Assembly: GCF_002019705.1 (NCBI RefSeq)
Contig: NZ_KV917377.1
Coordinates: 2,168,565 to 2,232,564 of the forward strand
Length of the DNA: 64,000 nt
Direction: 5' to 3'
Source of the DNA: Shouchella patagoniensis
GTDB taxonomy: Bacteria > Bacillota > Bacilli > Bacillales > Bacillaceae_D
Part shown: positions 25,013-33,514 of the stretch, piece after piece
Position numbering within the stretch: the stretch's first letter is position 1
Layout: each line of letters opens with the position of its first letter
Notes under the pieces: model-generated
Told to the model about the DNA's origin: nothing
What the model saw: the letters and a program-made list of their open reading frames with translations, nothing else
The model's database searches: none
Program-made: the position numbers and the translations under genes

Positions 25013-25142
25013 CCTTCATTTCCTCATATTCACTGAACGGACCTGGTTGAAGCGTATCACCAGCAATAGAATTAAAAGTACTACCATTCCCAGCAATAAC
25101 CATGATCATTAGAGCAACTAGTATGAATGTATATTTTTTCAT
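25002..25142 (-). CDS. Secreted signalling peptide precursor of cluster A
   Basis: 46 residues with AGGAGG before the ATG. It starts MKKYTFILVALMIMVIAGNG, a classical signal peptide, and ends in a short polar tail (LQPGPFSEYEEMKDEA). Size, plan and position match Phr/NprX/PapR-type precursors, which are exported, trimmed to 5-8 residues and re-imported to bind an RRNPP regulator. The regulator is transcribed divergently 305 bp away. Unlike most such genes it is the first gene of the target biosynthetic operon and overlaps the next gene, so synthesis of product and signal would rise together. The mature peptide cannot be fixed from sequence. Confidence 0.78.
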   Translation of the reverse strand: MKKYTFILVALMIMVIAGNGSTFNSIAGDTLQPGPFSEYEEMKDEA

Positions 25143-25446
25143 CGTACCAACCTCCTCTTTTTGTTAAACCAAGTGTATCGTGTGGACACAGTTAATAAAT
25201 AGTAGGAAAATATCGTTAAATAATACGCAAATGAATGGATTCTTTTTAGGTGAAATTTAACCGATTGCTTTAACTTCTTAACATCTAACCAGACGAATGA
25301 ATAAAAAGTGGTGTAAGCATTAAATGACAAAGTAACGAATGAATTGTTTTTTATACCCATTTACAGCAGGATTTCTACTAATCCAAGAAGTATATATAAC
25401 AGTAGTGTCTTATAGAGAGTAAAAAGCGAAATTAGGAGTGGCTAAA
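25143..25446. promoter_or_regulatory. Divergent control region between peptide 1 and regulator 1
   Basis: 304 bp with no credible gene (a minus-strand frame at 25139-25360 has no ribosome site). TATATAAC at 25393-25400 resembles one half of the AATATAAC repeat seen in cluster B. TGTG-TC-CACA at about 25175-25186 is a small palindrome before the peptide gene. These are weak candidates for the binding site of regulator 1. Confidence 0.35.
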
Positions 25447-26724
25447 ATGGAATTAGGCGATAAAATCAGGCAATTGAGATTGTATCACAATATTTCTCAG
25501 TCGATGCTAGCTGAAGGCATTTGTTCGGTCGCATACCTAAGCAAAGTGGAGAATGGGAAGACCAAACCTACAGAACATTTGGTTGAAAAACTATCCGAAA
25601 GACTTGAAGTCACAATTGATGTATTAAAGGATGATCTTTCTGAAAAGTACAAAAGACAAATGGAGCGGTTAATTGATAAATATGATAAAGATCCCTACCA
25701 CATTTTTCTCGAGTCAGAAATTAGAATTTTACGACTTTATTTTTTAGAACTTCTCCCTTTAGAACGAACGCTTCGCGTATTTAATATTCTGTTACATTAT
25801 TTTGTCAGAACTCAAGACATAACAAAAAGTGATGAGATTTTCACTCGGGGGAACAACCTTATTCCAATGGAACAAAAAAACTTTACCCAGAATGTAAATG
25901 ACGTTTTCTTCTTATTTAAAACAGTAGGGAATTATTTTTATATAAAAGAAGACTTCGAGTTAGCGGATTATTATTTTATTAAGGCAAAAGATTATGGGAA
26001 CGAAAATCAAATTGAAATGGCGAAGATCTACTACAACATTAGTATTACCAAACAACGTATAGTAAGCGATATGAATGTATGTCTGTTATACGCGAAGCAC
26101 GCGTTGGACATTTTCGACTCTGAAGAGAAACACCTGCAAGCGATAAATGTTTTAATTAGCAAAAGCATACAATATAATATACAGAAAAATTTCGATAAAG
26201 CATTTGCCTGCCTGAATGAAGCTCAGGACCGATTAACGTTATTCCCTAATTTAGAAAACAAGTCTACTAAGATTATGATTTTTTATCATTTAGGTAAGAT
26301 TCATCAGGAAAAAGAAGAGTTCGACATGGCACTTAAACAATATAATCAGGCGTTAGATAACACAAACAAGCAAAGCAACGAAGCGGTTTACATATTCAAC
26401 AGCCTACTCGACATTTATATCCAAAAAAAAGAGTGGGACCGTATAGATTATTATTTGACTGAAGCAATTAACCTTGCAACTCAAAAGAAACTTCAGTATC
26501 AACTCGTTGAATTGCTCCAAAAAAAAGCAAATGTATTTAAATTAAGAGGAGATGAAGACGGCTACGAGAGGGAAATGAAAAATGCGTTAACAAAAGCAAT
26601 TGAACAAAAGCTAAGTAAGCTTGTTAAAGAAATCTCAAATGAACTCGCCGATTATTATTACGAATTACGTTATTATAAGAAGTCCTCCAACTACTATCGA
26701 ATTGCTTCAAATAAAACCACCTAG
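25447..26724 (+). CDS. RRNPP-type HTH-TPR regulator 1 (NprR/Rap-like)
   Basis: 425 residues from the ATG at 25447 (TAGGAG nine bases upstream; GTG at 25438 abuts it). Residues 1-60 are an XRE helix-turn-helix (GDKIRQLRLYHNISQSMLAEGICSVAYLSKVENGKTKP). The rest is alpha-helical TPR repeats, for example FELADYYFIKAKDYG, HLGKIHQEKEEFDMALKQYNQAL and SNELADYYYELRYYKKSSNYYR. This is the plan of NprR, PlcR and Rgg-like proteins, whose TPR groove binds an imported peptide. Divergent to the peptide-1 gene that heads cluster A, it is the expected switch for that cluster. Confidence 0.9.
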   Translation: MELGDKIRQLRLYHNISQSMLAEGICSVAYLSKVENGKTKPTEHLVEKLSERLEVTIDVLKDDLSEKYKRQMERLIDKYDKDPYHIFLESEIRILRLYFLELLPLERTLRVFNILLHYFVRTQDITKSDEIFTRGNNLIPMEQKNFTQNVNDVFFLFKTVGNYFYIKEDFELADYYFIKAKDYGNENQIEMAKIYYNISITKQRIVSDMNVCLLYAKHALDIFDSEEKHLQAINVLISKSIQYNIQKNFDKAFACLNEAQDRLTLFPNLENKSTKIMIFYHLGKIHQEKEEFDMALKQYNQALDNTNKQSNEAVYIFNSLLDIYIQKKEWDRIDYYLTEAINLATQKKLQYQLVELLQKKANVFKLRGDEDGYEREMKNALTKAIEQKLSKLVKEISNELADYYYELRYYKKSSNYYRIASNKTT

Positions 26725-26946
26725 ATACGCATCTTTTTATTTACGTGACGCAACCAACTACTGTTAATTATAAAGTTCGTTTTTATTTGTGTACTCACTA
26801 TTGACTCTTCCATTATGCTTACCAAGCGCTTTTTTATCCCTTCCAATACACGACCAACTAATGTTGCTGTCGGCGTTTTAAAAAGCAAACACACAACAAG
26901 CAGTCCAATGACCAACATGGTCATTCTAGATTCCGTTGAAAATGCG

Positions 26947-26985
26947 AAAAAGGCTGACCTCCTTTTCATTGGGAGTGGCAGCCTT
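26947..26985 (-). terminator. Terminator of the Eis-like gene
   Basis: Read on the minus strand, AAGGCTG...CTCCC pairs with GGAGGTCAGCCTT and is followed by T residues, 20 bp after the stop at 27005. It lies in the 280-bp gap between the convergent regulator 1 and the Eis-like gene; no gene is supported in that gap. Confidence 0.7.
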
Positions 26986-27004
26986 AACCTGTTAGTAAAC
27001 ATCT

Positions 27005-28210
27005 TTAAAAATAATCGGAGAACCATGGTTGATTCGATGGGATAATGGATTCAAGGTACGAAATGGTTTCATCATTTGCTTGAATGCGCCCTATTTTTTT
27101 CAAATCAGAGGCATTTTTATAATGAAGGAGTAAGGTGACCAATGTTTGAACGTCAATGACCACATCTGGCTCTGTTTCCGTGACGACTTCTTCAACGGAT
27201 TGCTTGTTAAAATGGATGGCAAATGTCCCGTTATTCCATTCAAGAAGTGGATCACTCACTTGAATTGTCAGAGAAGCATTGGCGTTTTTTGTGAAAGGAA
27301 AAGCTGTTAAAAATCCTGTTACATCTACGATGCGAGCCATGTAGTAAGGGGCAATTTTTTCTTCAATTTCACCATCTTCTAAGAAAAAGGAAAGAGGTTC
27401 ATTTTCGAAAATCTTTCCCTTCACGTGATAGACCATTGAAAAATGGGCACCGATAAAATTCCAAATTCCTCGACGTGCTTCTTCATTGTTATAGATCATC
27501 TCTGTTACATAAAACGTTTCATTCTCGACTTTATAATACATATACCCAGTCGGTACATTTTCTTCATTGTAATACACACAGCATGTTAACTCGTCTTTTT
27601 CCCATTTAAAATGTTCATCCCATGCGAGTTGGTTTCGAATCATGGCGCCATTCTCTTTTTTGGCGAACGTCTCGTATGCTTGACGAATGTCCTCATGGTG
27701 GAAAGGCACACGCTCAATTCTTCCTGGAACGTCGTATGGCTTAGGGATTTGGGTATCACGCACGGTGTACGTAATGACATCTGAAATGATTTCCCAGCCT
27801 TTTTTGCGATAGTAAGGAATCGAATAAGGAAACAAATAAGAGATTGTTTGACCGCGTTCCTTCATTATCCTTAAGCTTTCTTTCATTAGATCATTCATCA
27901 ACCCAAGACCGGCATATTCCGGATAGGTGCCTACACCTGTTACGCCTCCCATTTTAAACGGTTGACCATGTATATTTACGGAAAACGGATAAACAACCAT
28001 TTGGGAGATTAATTTATTCTTTGAAAACCACCCCATCACAGAACACTCTTCGATCATCGGCTTTTTCCACCGAGCCAGTTGTGACTCGCCGATTTGTGAT
28101 ACGTCTTGATGGGTTACTTGAAACACATATTTCAGTAAATCGATTGAATCTTGTGTATGTTCACTGGTCACTTGACGCATTTCTAACTGATCTTTGCGAT
28201 GAGTACCCAT
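27005..28210 (-). CDS. Eis-like GNAT acetyltransferase with SCP2-like C-terminal domain
   Basis: 401 residues, the usual length for the Eis/YhhY-type family. The first GNAT half has GVTGVGTYPEYAGLGLMNDLMKES (acetyl-CoA loop) near residue 90. A second GNAT-like half follows, then a sterol-carrier-like domain (FAIHFNKQSVEEVV) near residue 335. Such enzymes acetylate amines on small molecules or peptides, including aminoglycosides. The gene lies between clusters A and B on the same strand but has its own upstream control region and terminator, so it is probably independent. Confidence 0.85.
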   Translation of the reverse strand: MGTHRKDQLEMRQVTSEHTQDSIDLLKYVFQVTHQDVSQIGESQLARWKKPMIEECSVMGWFSKNKLISQMVVYPFSVNIHGQPFKMGGVTGVGTYPEYAGLGLMNDLMKESLRIMKERGQTISYLFPYSIPYYRKKGWEIISDVITYTVRDTQIPKPYDVPGRIERVPFHHEDIRQAYETFAKKENGAMIRNQLAWDEHFKWEKDELTCCVYYNEENVPTGYMYYKVENETFYVTEMIYNNEEARRGIWNFIGAHFSMVYHVKGKIFENEPLSFFLEDGEIEEKIAPYYMARIVDVTGFLTAFPFTKNANASLTIQVSDPLLEWNNGTFAIHFNKQSVEEVVTETEPDVVIDVQTLVTLLLHYKNASDLKKIGRIQANDETISYLESIIPSNQPWFSDYF

Positions 28211-28239
28211 AGTAAAACTCCTTAAATTAAGAATGATTC

Positions 28240-28258
28240 GAATGACTGACTATCATTC
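28240..28258. promoter_or_regulatory. Inverted repeat upstream of the Eis-like gene
   Basis: GAATGA and TCATTC are separated by seven bases, 30-48 bp before the Eis-like start. It is a possible operator of a dimeric regulator. Nothing else is recognised in 28259-28591 on either strand. Confidence 0.3.
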
Positions 28259-28591
28259 ATTTTAAAGAAGTTTTTATCCATAGTCAATTCAAGAGCTTGA
28301 TTCATTAGGAAAATGACTACAAGCCTCCTTAAATTGATTGGTCGTATTCGTTGTTTGTTGCCCCTCCCTTCCACGATCAACTGCATTCATTATTCCCCTA
28401 CCCCTATGCGGAAATACAAATGAATTTTACTTTAGCTGAAAACCACCTTTTCTTCTATTAATCAATCGTTCACCTTCACAAACAAGAAGCACATACTATG
28501 ATGTATGTGCATGGCAACGGAAAAGGAAACTACAGACTGTGTACCTATATTGTCAGTATGGACTCTTTTATGTAGAAAAGCCCCTTTTTCT

Positions 28592-28696
28592 CTACCTAAC
28601 TTTAATTGGTATATATGTTCTTCTCGCTCGTTTTTTTGAAATACCACCAGTTACTAATAGCAATAAACCAAAAGAGATTAAACGTTTATTTCTCAT
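28592..28696 (-). CDS. Tiny basic membrane protein, last gene of cluster B
   Basis: 34 residues. Its ATG overlaps the stop of the CrtI-like gene (TAATG) and TAGGAG lies ten bases upstream. A hydrophobic segment (LISFGLLLLVTGG) is followed by a basic tail K-K-R-A-R-R-T-Y-I-P-I-K-V-R. The tail and layout match the 40-residue protein that ends cluster A (10304-10426), and neither resembles anything else in the window. That recurrence supports translation. The role is unknown. Confidence 0.65.
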   Translation of the reverse strand: MRNKRLISFGLLLLVTGGISKKRARRTYIPIKVR

Positions 28697-30183
28697 TATA
28701 AACTCACTCCTATCTGTATGTTGGAATCTAATAATTGTTCTGCTGTTTTTCTACCCGACCTCATAACTCCATATGCACCATGAGCATCCTGTGACCAATG
28801 TCCAGTAAAATACAATCCTTCTATCGAAACTTTAGAAGCAATGGATGCCACCCCTTGCTGACTGACCGTTTTCTTCCATCCATAAATGGCTCCTTCAGGA
28901 TTAAAGGTGAACCTTTGTATCGTACTTGGTGTTGAAAACTCATGATAGACCAACTTCTTTCGGAGATCTGGTATCTTTTTTTCTAGAACGCTTAAAAATT
29001 TCTCTAGAATGTACTCTTTCCCTTTATTATCACGAATAGACTCAACTGTTTCAGCGTGACATAATGACATAAATGTTACTATGCTGTATCCTGTAGGTGC
29101 TAGATCTGCGTCTGCTAAGGACGGGCAACTTACGGAAATAACAGGATCTCCTTCCGTATTTTCTGGGTTAAACAACATCCCTGTTTCTGAATATATATTT
29201 TCTTCAGAAAAGAACACCGTCTCATGTGCTAATTGATCTGGCAAATCCTCGTTTTTAATAACACTGAATAATACCACGGCTGAGTTTGATGGTTTTAGTT
29301 TTTTTACTTGTTTTTTATTCAAGGCCTCTTGTTTGACCTTCTCATTGTTTAACATGTTCATTGTTACAGAAAAGCTTGCACTTGAGATTACTGATTGTGT
29401 TTTAAAATACTGACCTTTGTGGTCGACTACACCTTTTACTTGATTGTTTTGGATATCTATCCGTTTAATCGTCCGCTTTATTTTTACATCTCCTCCATTC
29501 TGCAAAATATAATCGCGCAAACAATTACTCAATTGCTGTGAACTTCCTTTAGGATAAAACCCTCCTCCATGGTAACTCGCCATAATATTCATCATTTTGA
29601 ATGTAGACAGTTCATCAATTGATGATCCAGCAAATAATAGTAGACTACTCAAGATCTTTTCGCAGTGAGGATGATGAAATCGATTAGATAAGTAGTCTTT
29701 ATAACTTAACCTTTCTAACTCGCTTATTTTCTTTAAATCTTGAAACGTAAAATTCCCCTTTAAACTACCTATATACACTATTTCATCTAGAACTTCTTTC
29801 ACAGCTTTTGAATCCGCTGGAAACCACTCACCCATTAATTGACCTAACTTTTGTAAATTAGCTGGTATGCCGTAAAAATGGTTATCTATACATAAGTTAA
29901 TAAGAGGGTCCACAGGAAGAAATTCAATTTGATCTCTTATACCTAATTGAGTATATAAGTTATGAATCTCTCCCCCTTCTTCCGCACCGCCAATGAGATG
30001 GATAGCTGTATCAAATACATATTTTTTCCGCTTAAACGTGTGGGCACACCCTCCTAAGAAATAATGTTGTTCTACTACCAACACGTTCATTCCCTTCTGC
30101 GTTAATAGCGCAGCCGCTGTTAACCCTGAAAGACCCCCGCCTACAATAACCACATCATAATCTTGGCCATCTTTTTTATTCAT
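28696..30183 (-). CDS. CrtI/CrtISO-like FAD-dependent oxidoreductase of cluster B
   Basis: 495 residues from the ATG at 30183, where GAAGGGAG gives a ribosome site; the frame stays open upstream inside acpS-like sequence. The FAD fold is VVIVGGGLSGLTAAALLTQKG then VEQHYFLGGCAHTF, and the C-terminal GLYFTGHWSQDAHGAYGVMRSG completes the site. It is clearly paralogous to the cluster A enzyme at 13633. Isomerisation, desaturation or saturation of the polyene chain is expected. It overlaps the acpS-like gene by eight bases. Confidence 0.88.
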   Translation of the reverse strand: MNKKDGQDYDVVIVGGGLSGLTAAALLTQKGMNVLVVEQHYFLGGCAHTFKRKKYVFDTAIHLIGGAEEGGEIHNLYTQLGIRDQIEFLPVDPLINLCIDNHFYGIPANLQKLGQLMGEWFPADSKAVKEVLDEIVYIGSLKGNFTFQDLKKISELERLSYKDYLSNRFHHPHCEKILSSLLLFAGSSIDELSTFKMMNIMASYHGGGFYPKGSSQQLSNCLRDYILQNGGDVKIKRTIKRIDIQNNQVKGVVDHKGQYFKTQSVISSASFSVTMNMLNNEKVKQEALNKKQVKKLKPSNSAVVLFSVIKNEDLPDQLAHETVFFSEENIYSETGMLFNPENTEGDPVISVSCPSLADADLAPTGYSIVTFMSLCHAETVESIRDNKGKEYILEKFLSVLEKKIPDLRKKLVYHEFSTPSTIQRFTFNPEGAIYGWKKTVSQQGVASIASKVSIEGLYFTGHWSQDAHGAYGVMRSGRKTAEQLLDSNIQIGVSL

Positions 30184-30556
30184 ATAAACTCCCTTCTCTT
30201 TGGAAAATGCACATAGAAGAAATGGTAAATACATTATTCTGAGACACCACAATCCGGTATTTCTTATCCTTTAAAAATTCTTCATAAAAACCCACGATTA
30301 GATAATTGCCATGCCGTTTTAAAATGTTTATCTTTCTTGTATCCTTTAATTTCGCTTCCCCATTTGAAGCTTTTATAAAAGCTTCTTTAATACTAAACAG
30401 TATTGAAAATTGTTTCATTTGATTTGAAGCTGTTTCGATGAGGTAAAGCTCATGTTCAGAGAACCATTTCCTTTTAAAAGCTTGAAAGGTACCCTTTTTC
30501 ACTAATTTTTCTACACTACTATGTTCCACGATATCTAATCCTGTACCATAAATCAT
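30176..30556 (-). CDS. AcpS-like phosphopantetheinyl transferase of cluster B
   Basis: 126 residues. The metal-binding Asp lies in YGTGLDIVEHSSVEKL and the Glu in LFSIKEAFIKASNG near residue 58. The sequence is more divergent than the cluster A enzyme, with a shortened C-terminus. It should activate the ACP at 36213. That each cluster has its own transferase implies carrier specificity or independent acquisition. Confidence 0.85.
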   Translation of the reverse strand: MIYGTGLDIVEHSSVEKLVKKGTFQAFKRKWFSEHELYLIETASNQMKQFSILFSIKEAFIKASNGEAKLKDTRKINILKRHGNYLIVGFYEEFLKDKKYRIVVSQNNVFTISSMCIFQREGSLYE

Positions 30557-30567
30557 TCGATCTCCCC

Positions 30568-31692
30568 TTATTTACTAGTGACCATTTTCATCTTACTTTT
30601 CTTGTCTACTAGCATATTAATTAGTACACCTAATAAAGGAAACAAAGAAGAGATAATGAAAAGAACCGCTAAAGAATGATTAGCTATTGGGCTCAGAAGC
30701 ATTGAACCTAATCCTACACCTAAGTAAGACATTAAACCAAATATGCTGTAAGCATCACTTTTAGCTTTACTCTCTTTTACAATAGCAATGCGATTATAAA
30801 ATAAATTCATAATCCCTCCATAAGAGAAACCAAATACAATTGCCGTAATTATCAAAAGGATATAATTTGTTGTGAAAACGATTGAAAGTGAACTTGCAAA
30901 AATAAGAAAAATACTTATGTTCAAAAGTTTTATCTCTGCTACCTTCTCCTTAATCTTCAACATGCTAAGTTGAGCAACGATAAAAAAGCTCCAGAAAAAG
31001 AAGTAAAAGACATCTACTCTTAAACCGATCATTTCAAAAAATATCGGAGAAAAAGCAATAACAGCTCCGTAACTAATCGATGTTAATAAAAAAACCATGT
31101 AACTAGGAATGTACTCTTTGCTAAAAGCTTCTCCATTTATCTTTGTCTTTTTAAACCGTTTTTTATCTCCTGTTCTTCTTATGAAGACTGCTAAACTAAG
31201 TGTTGTTAGAGCTAAGACAGTCAAAATCAGATATAAAAAACCTCGATTATCAATGGAATAAAAGAGTGAAACACCCAATATTGGAGCGAATGCAGATGCA
31301 ACACCTAAAAATGAATTATGCCATCCGACTGCAGCATTGGGGCGTTCACTTAAACCCGTTATGAGTGTAATCAGTACGGGAGCAACGATTCCTACTCCTA
31401 TGCCAAACATGACAGCCCCTATATAAAACATGGCTATTGCCGTGGCGTTTACGAAGAGTAGTAAAAAACCTAAACAATATGCTGTTAATCCAACCTTCAA
31501 AAGCAAATAATCGTCAATTTCATGTGTCAGCAATAAAATTCTCGTCACCAAAAGAGCAATCATAAATGTAGATAATACATACCCAGAAGTAGCTGCAGAG
31601 TTCGTTATGTCAAAAACCAATAAGGGTAAAATAGCCGTTAACAGACTAAACAGAAAGTTAAACATAAATACAATATATAACAGCCTTTTCAT
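30568..31692 (-). CDS. MFS transporter, probable exporter of the cluster B product
   Basis: 374 residues with about twelve membrane helices. The first helix (YIVFMFNFLFSLLTAILPLLVFDITNSAA) and the YVLSTFMIALLVTRILLL stretch are typical of short MFS drug/H+ antiporters. A basic loop near the centre (RRTGDKKRFKKTKING) divides two six-helix halves. Cluster A has no transporter, so this protein may export one or both products. It is cotranscribed with the acpS-like gene 11 bp downstream. Confidence 0.85.
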   Translation of the reverse strand: MKRLLYIVFMFNFLFSLLTAILPLLVFDITNSAATSGYVLSTFMIALLVTRILLLTHEIDDYLLLKVGLTAYCLGFLLLFVNATAIAMFYIGAVMFGIGVGIVAPVLITLITGLSERPNAAVGWHNSFLGVASAFAPILGVSLFYSIDNRGFLYLILTVLALTTLSLAVFIRRTGDKKRFKKTKINGEAFSKEYIPSYMVFLLTSISYGAVIAFSPIFFEMIGLRVDVFYFFFWSFFIVAQLSMLKIKEKVAEIKLLNISIFLIFASSLSIVFTTNYILLIITAIVFGFSYGGIMNLFYNRIAIVKESKAKSDAYSIFGLMSYLGVGLGSMLLSPIANHSLAVLFIISSLFPLLGVLINMLVDKKSKMKMVTSK

Positions 31693-31718
31693 ACAAATAT
31701 CCTCTCCACAAGATGCGC

Positions 31719-32801
31719 TTATTCAAATGCTTTTGTTAATACCTTGCCCATTGCTTTTTCTAAGAAAAAATTTTTAACCGACAAGTAAGCATTTAATTCA
31801 ACGAGTTGGCAACCGAGACTTTTCTTCGTATCATATGTTGTCGGTCCACAATACATTGATTTTACGTTTTCTTGGATCGCCAGACGTATCGCTTCATAAT
31901 AAAGATTAAAATAAGCGAAGCACTGAGTAGAGTGTTTGTAATCCATGCCTACATGTTTGAATAACAAACTATCTCCTTCTCTTACGACCATGGCAAACGC
32001 TATAATTTCCGATTGGAATTTAACTAAGATCCACTTGTAACTTTCTCCCATTCCATCCCACTGATCAAAGCTTGATTTTGAATAGATAATTGGATATGGA
32101 GAAGCATCTCCCCGTTCCGCTGTTTTATTATATAATTCAAAAACCCTTTCTGAATCTTGATGATTAATACGGTCAACGACTTCAATAGACGCCTCGTATT
32201 GATGCAAAGATTTTATTTTATTCTTAATATCCCACCGCTTCTTTTTCTTAACAGACAATAAATAGTCATCAAAAGAATTAAAATCTGTACTCAATAAGGT
32301 GTTGGGGTAGTATGGAATCTTAATAAACGCAGCTTCACTTATCCCATCGTTTAGCTTTGTATCACCTACATTCCCAATAAAAATAGAATCAAATTTCAAG
32401 ACATTATAGATATAATCTTTACATCCACCTATAAACTCGCTCAATTGATCCTGTTTTGAGCTATGAATACCCTCAAAATTTGATAAAGGATTCTTTATAA
32501 ACACCACATTGAACTTCAAAGGATTAACTAAATATTTATCTAACCAATCAAACATGGCTTTTGGTTTATTACTTAAATAGCTTGTGACGTTTAATTTTCT
32601 TGCGATAAATCCGGTACTAAAAAAGTCTACATCATTCTCTTCCCCGCCAATAAAATATAGTGGTTCATACCCCAACAAATTTTCCTCTAGAAAAAGAAAC
32701 CATTCTTTCGAATATTCACTCGTCCTAAGGAATTTACTTTCTACTTTTAGGCGAAACCCTTCATCTATCTCTTCATAACGTTTGTATACAGAGATATTCA
32801 T
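31719..32801 (-). CDS. CelD/FemAB-like GNAT-fold acyltransferase
   Basis: 360 residues, resembling Acetyltransf_6 (CelD/BcsL, FemAB-like) proteins. The central part has KKKRWDIKNKIKSL near residue 190, and after it the folded half with AFAMVVREGDSLLFKHVGMDY and YFNLYYEAIRLAIQ, ending in MYCGPTTYDTKKSLGCQLVE. Members move aminoacyl or acyl groups onto amines or hydroxyls. In this cluster it may attach a polyene acyl chain to an amino compound, or the reverse. The stop touches the FabG-like start region at 32801. Confidence 0.72.
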   Translation of the reverse strand: MNISVYKRYEEIDEGFRLKVESKFLRTSEYSKEWFLFLEENLLGYEPLYFIGGEENDVDFFSTGFIARKLNVTSYLSNKPKAMFDWLDKYLVNPLKFNVVFIKNPLSNFEGIHSSKQDQLSEFIGGCKDYIYNVLKFDSIFIGNVGDTKLNDGISEAAFIKIPYYPNTLLSTDFNSFDDYLLSVKKKKRWDIKNKIKSLHQYEASIEVVDRINHQDSERVFELYNKTAERGDASPYPIIYSKSSFDQWDGMGESYKWILVKFQSEIIAFAMVVREGDSLLFKHVGMDYKHSTQCFAYFNLYYEAIRLAIQENVKSMYCGPTTYDTKKSLGCQLVELNAYLSVKNFFLEKAMGKVLTKAFE

Positions 32802-33514
32802 TATATAGAAAGTCCTCCATCCACTATTAAATTTTGACCCGTAATGTAATTTGCTTCAGGTGTAGTGAGGAAACGGACCACTCCGGAAATATCATCAATC
32901 TGTCCTACCCTTTTTAAAGGAGAACGTTCGATCATATCTTGATAACTTACTCCATCCGTCATAGCCGTTTCAATGAAACCTGGGCTTACTACATTCACTT
33001 TTATGTTAAATGGCCCAAGTTCTTTCGCTATCGTTCTAGTCATTGTAATAATCCCGGCCTTTGATGCTGCATAATTCGACTGCCCAGGAATACCAATAAT
33101 TCCAGAGATAGAAGCAATATTAATAATTGAGCCTGATCTCTGTTTCATCATTTCTTTGCTTACAAATTTCGAGTAGTTAAAATTACCTGTAAGATTCGTT
33201 GCAATCACGTCTCTCCAATTGGATTCATTCATAAATCCAATCGTTTTATCTTTTGTAATGCCAGCATTATTAATTAAACAGTCAATTTTTCCGTGTTGAT
33301 TGATGACCGTTTTTACGATTGCCTTTGCCGTTTGATAATCAGTAACATCAGCTTGATGGGAAAAAACATTCGAATATTCACTTTCTATACTAGCAGCTTT
33401 CTCATGACTACTATGATAAGTAAAATGTACGATCCAGCCCCTTGCTGCAAAATCTCGGACAAGTCCCTCGCCGATTCCTTTCGATCCACCTGTAATGAGC
33501 GCCACTCTATTCAA
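32801..33514 (-). CDS. FabG-like 3-oxoacyl-ACP reductase of cluster B
   Basis: 237 residues, TTG start with AAAGGAG upstream. Motifs: LITGGSKGIGEGLV, INNAGITKD, IASISG and QSNYAASKAGIITM (Tyr-Lys), ending NLIVDGGLSI. It is a complete and presumably active SDR, the ketoreductase partner of the KS/CLF at 33511-35743. Its start overlaps the CLF-like stop by four bases. Confidence 0.92.
   Translation of the reverse strand: MNRVALITGGSKGIGEGLVRDFAARGWIVHFTYHSSHEKAASIESEYSNVFSHQADVTDYQTAKAIVKTVINQHGKIDCLINNAGITKDKTIGFMNESNWRDVIATNLTGNFNYSKFVSKEMMKQRSGSIINIASISGIIGIPGQSNYAASKAGIITMTRTIAKELGPFNIKVNVVSPGFIETAMTDGVSYQDMIERSPLKRVGQIDDISGVVRFLTTPEANYITGQNLIVDGGLSI

Noticed and set aside
25139-25360. 73-codon frame between peptide 1 and regulator 1
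   Set aside because: No ribosome site and composition unlike its neighbours. The region is better explained as a divergent control region.
26721-27026. Minus-strand frame with a hydrophobic segment after the Eis-like gene
   Set aside because: It contains the Eis-like gene's terminator, no ribosome site is seen at its internal starts, and it overlaps the convergent regulator end.
13633-30183. Carotenoid pathway reading for the two CrtI-like genes
   Set aside because: No CrtM/CrtB-type synthase or other isoprenoid gene is present. Association with KS/CLF and ACP favours a fatty-acid-derived polyene.
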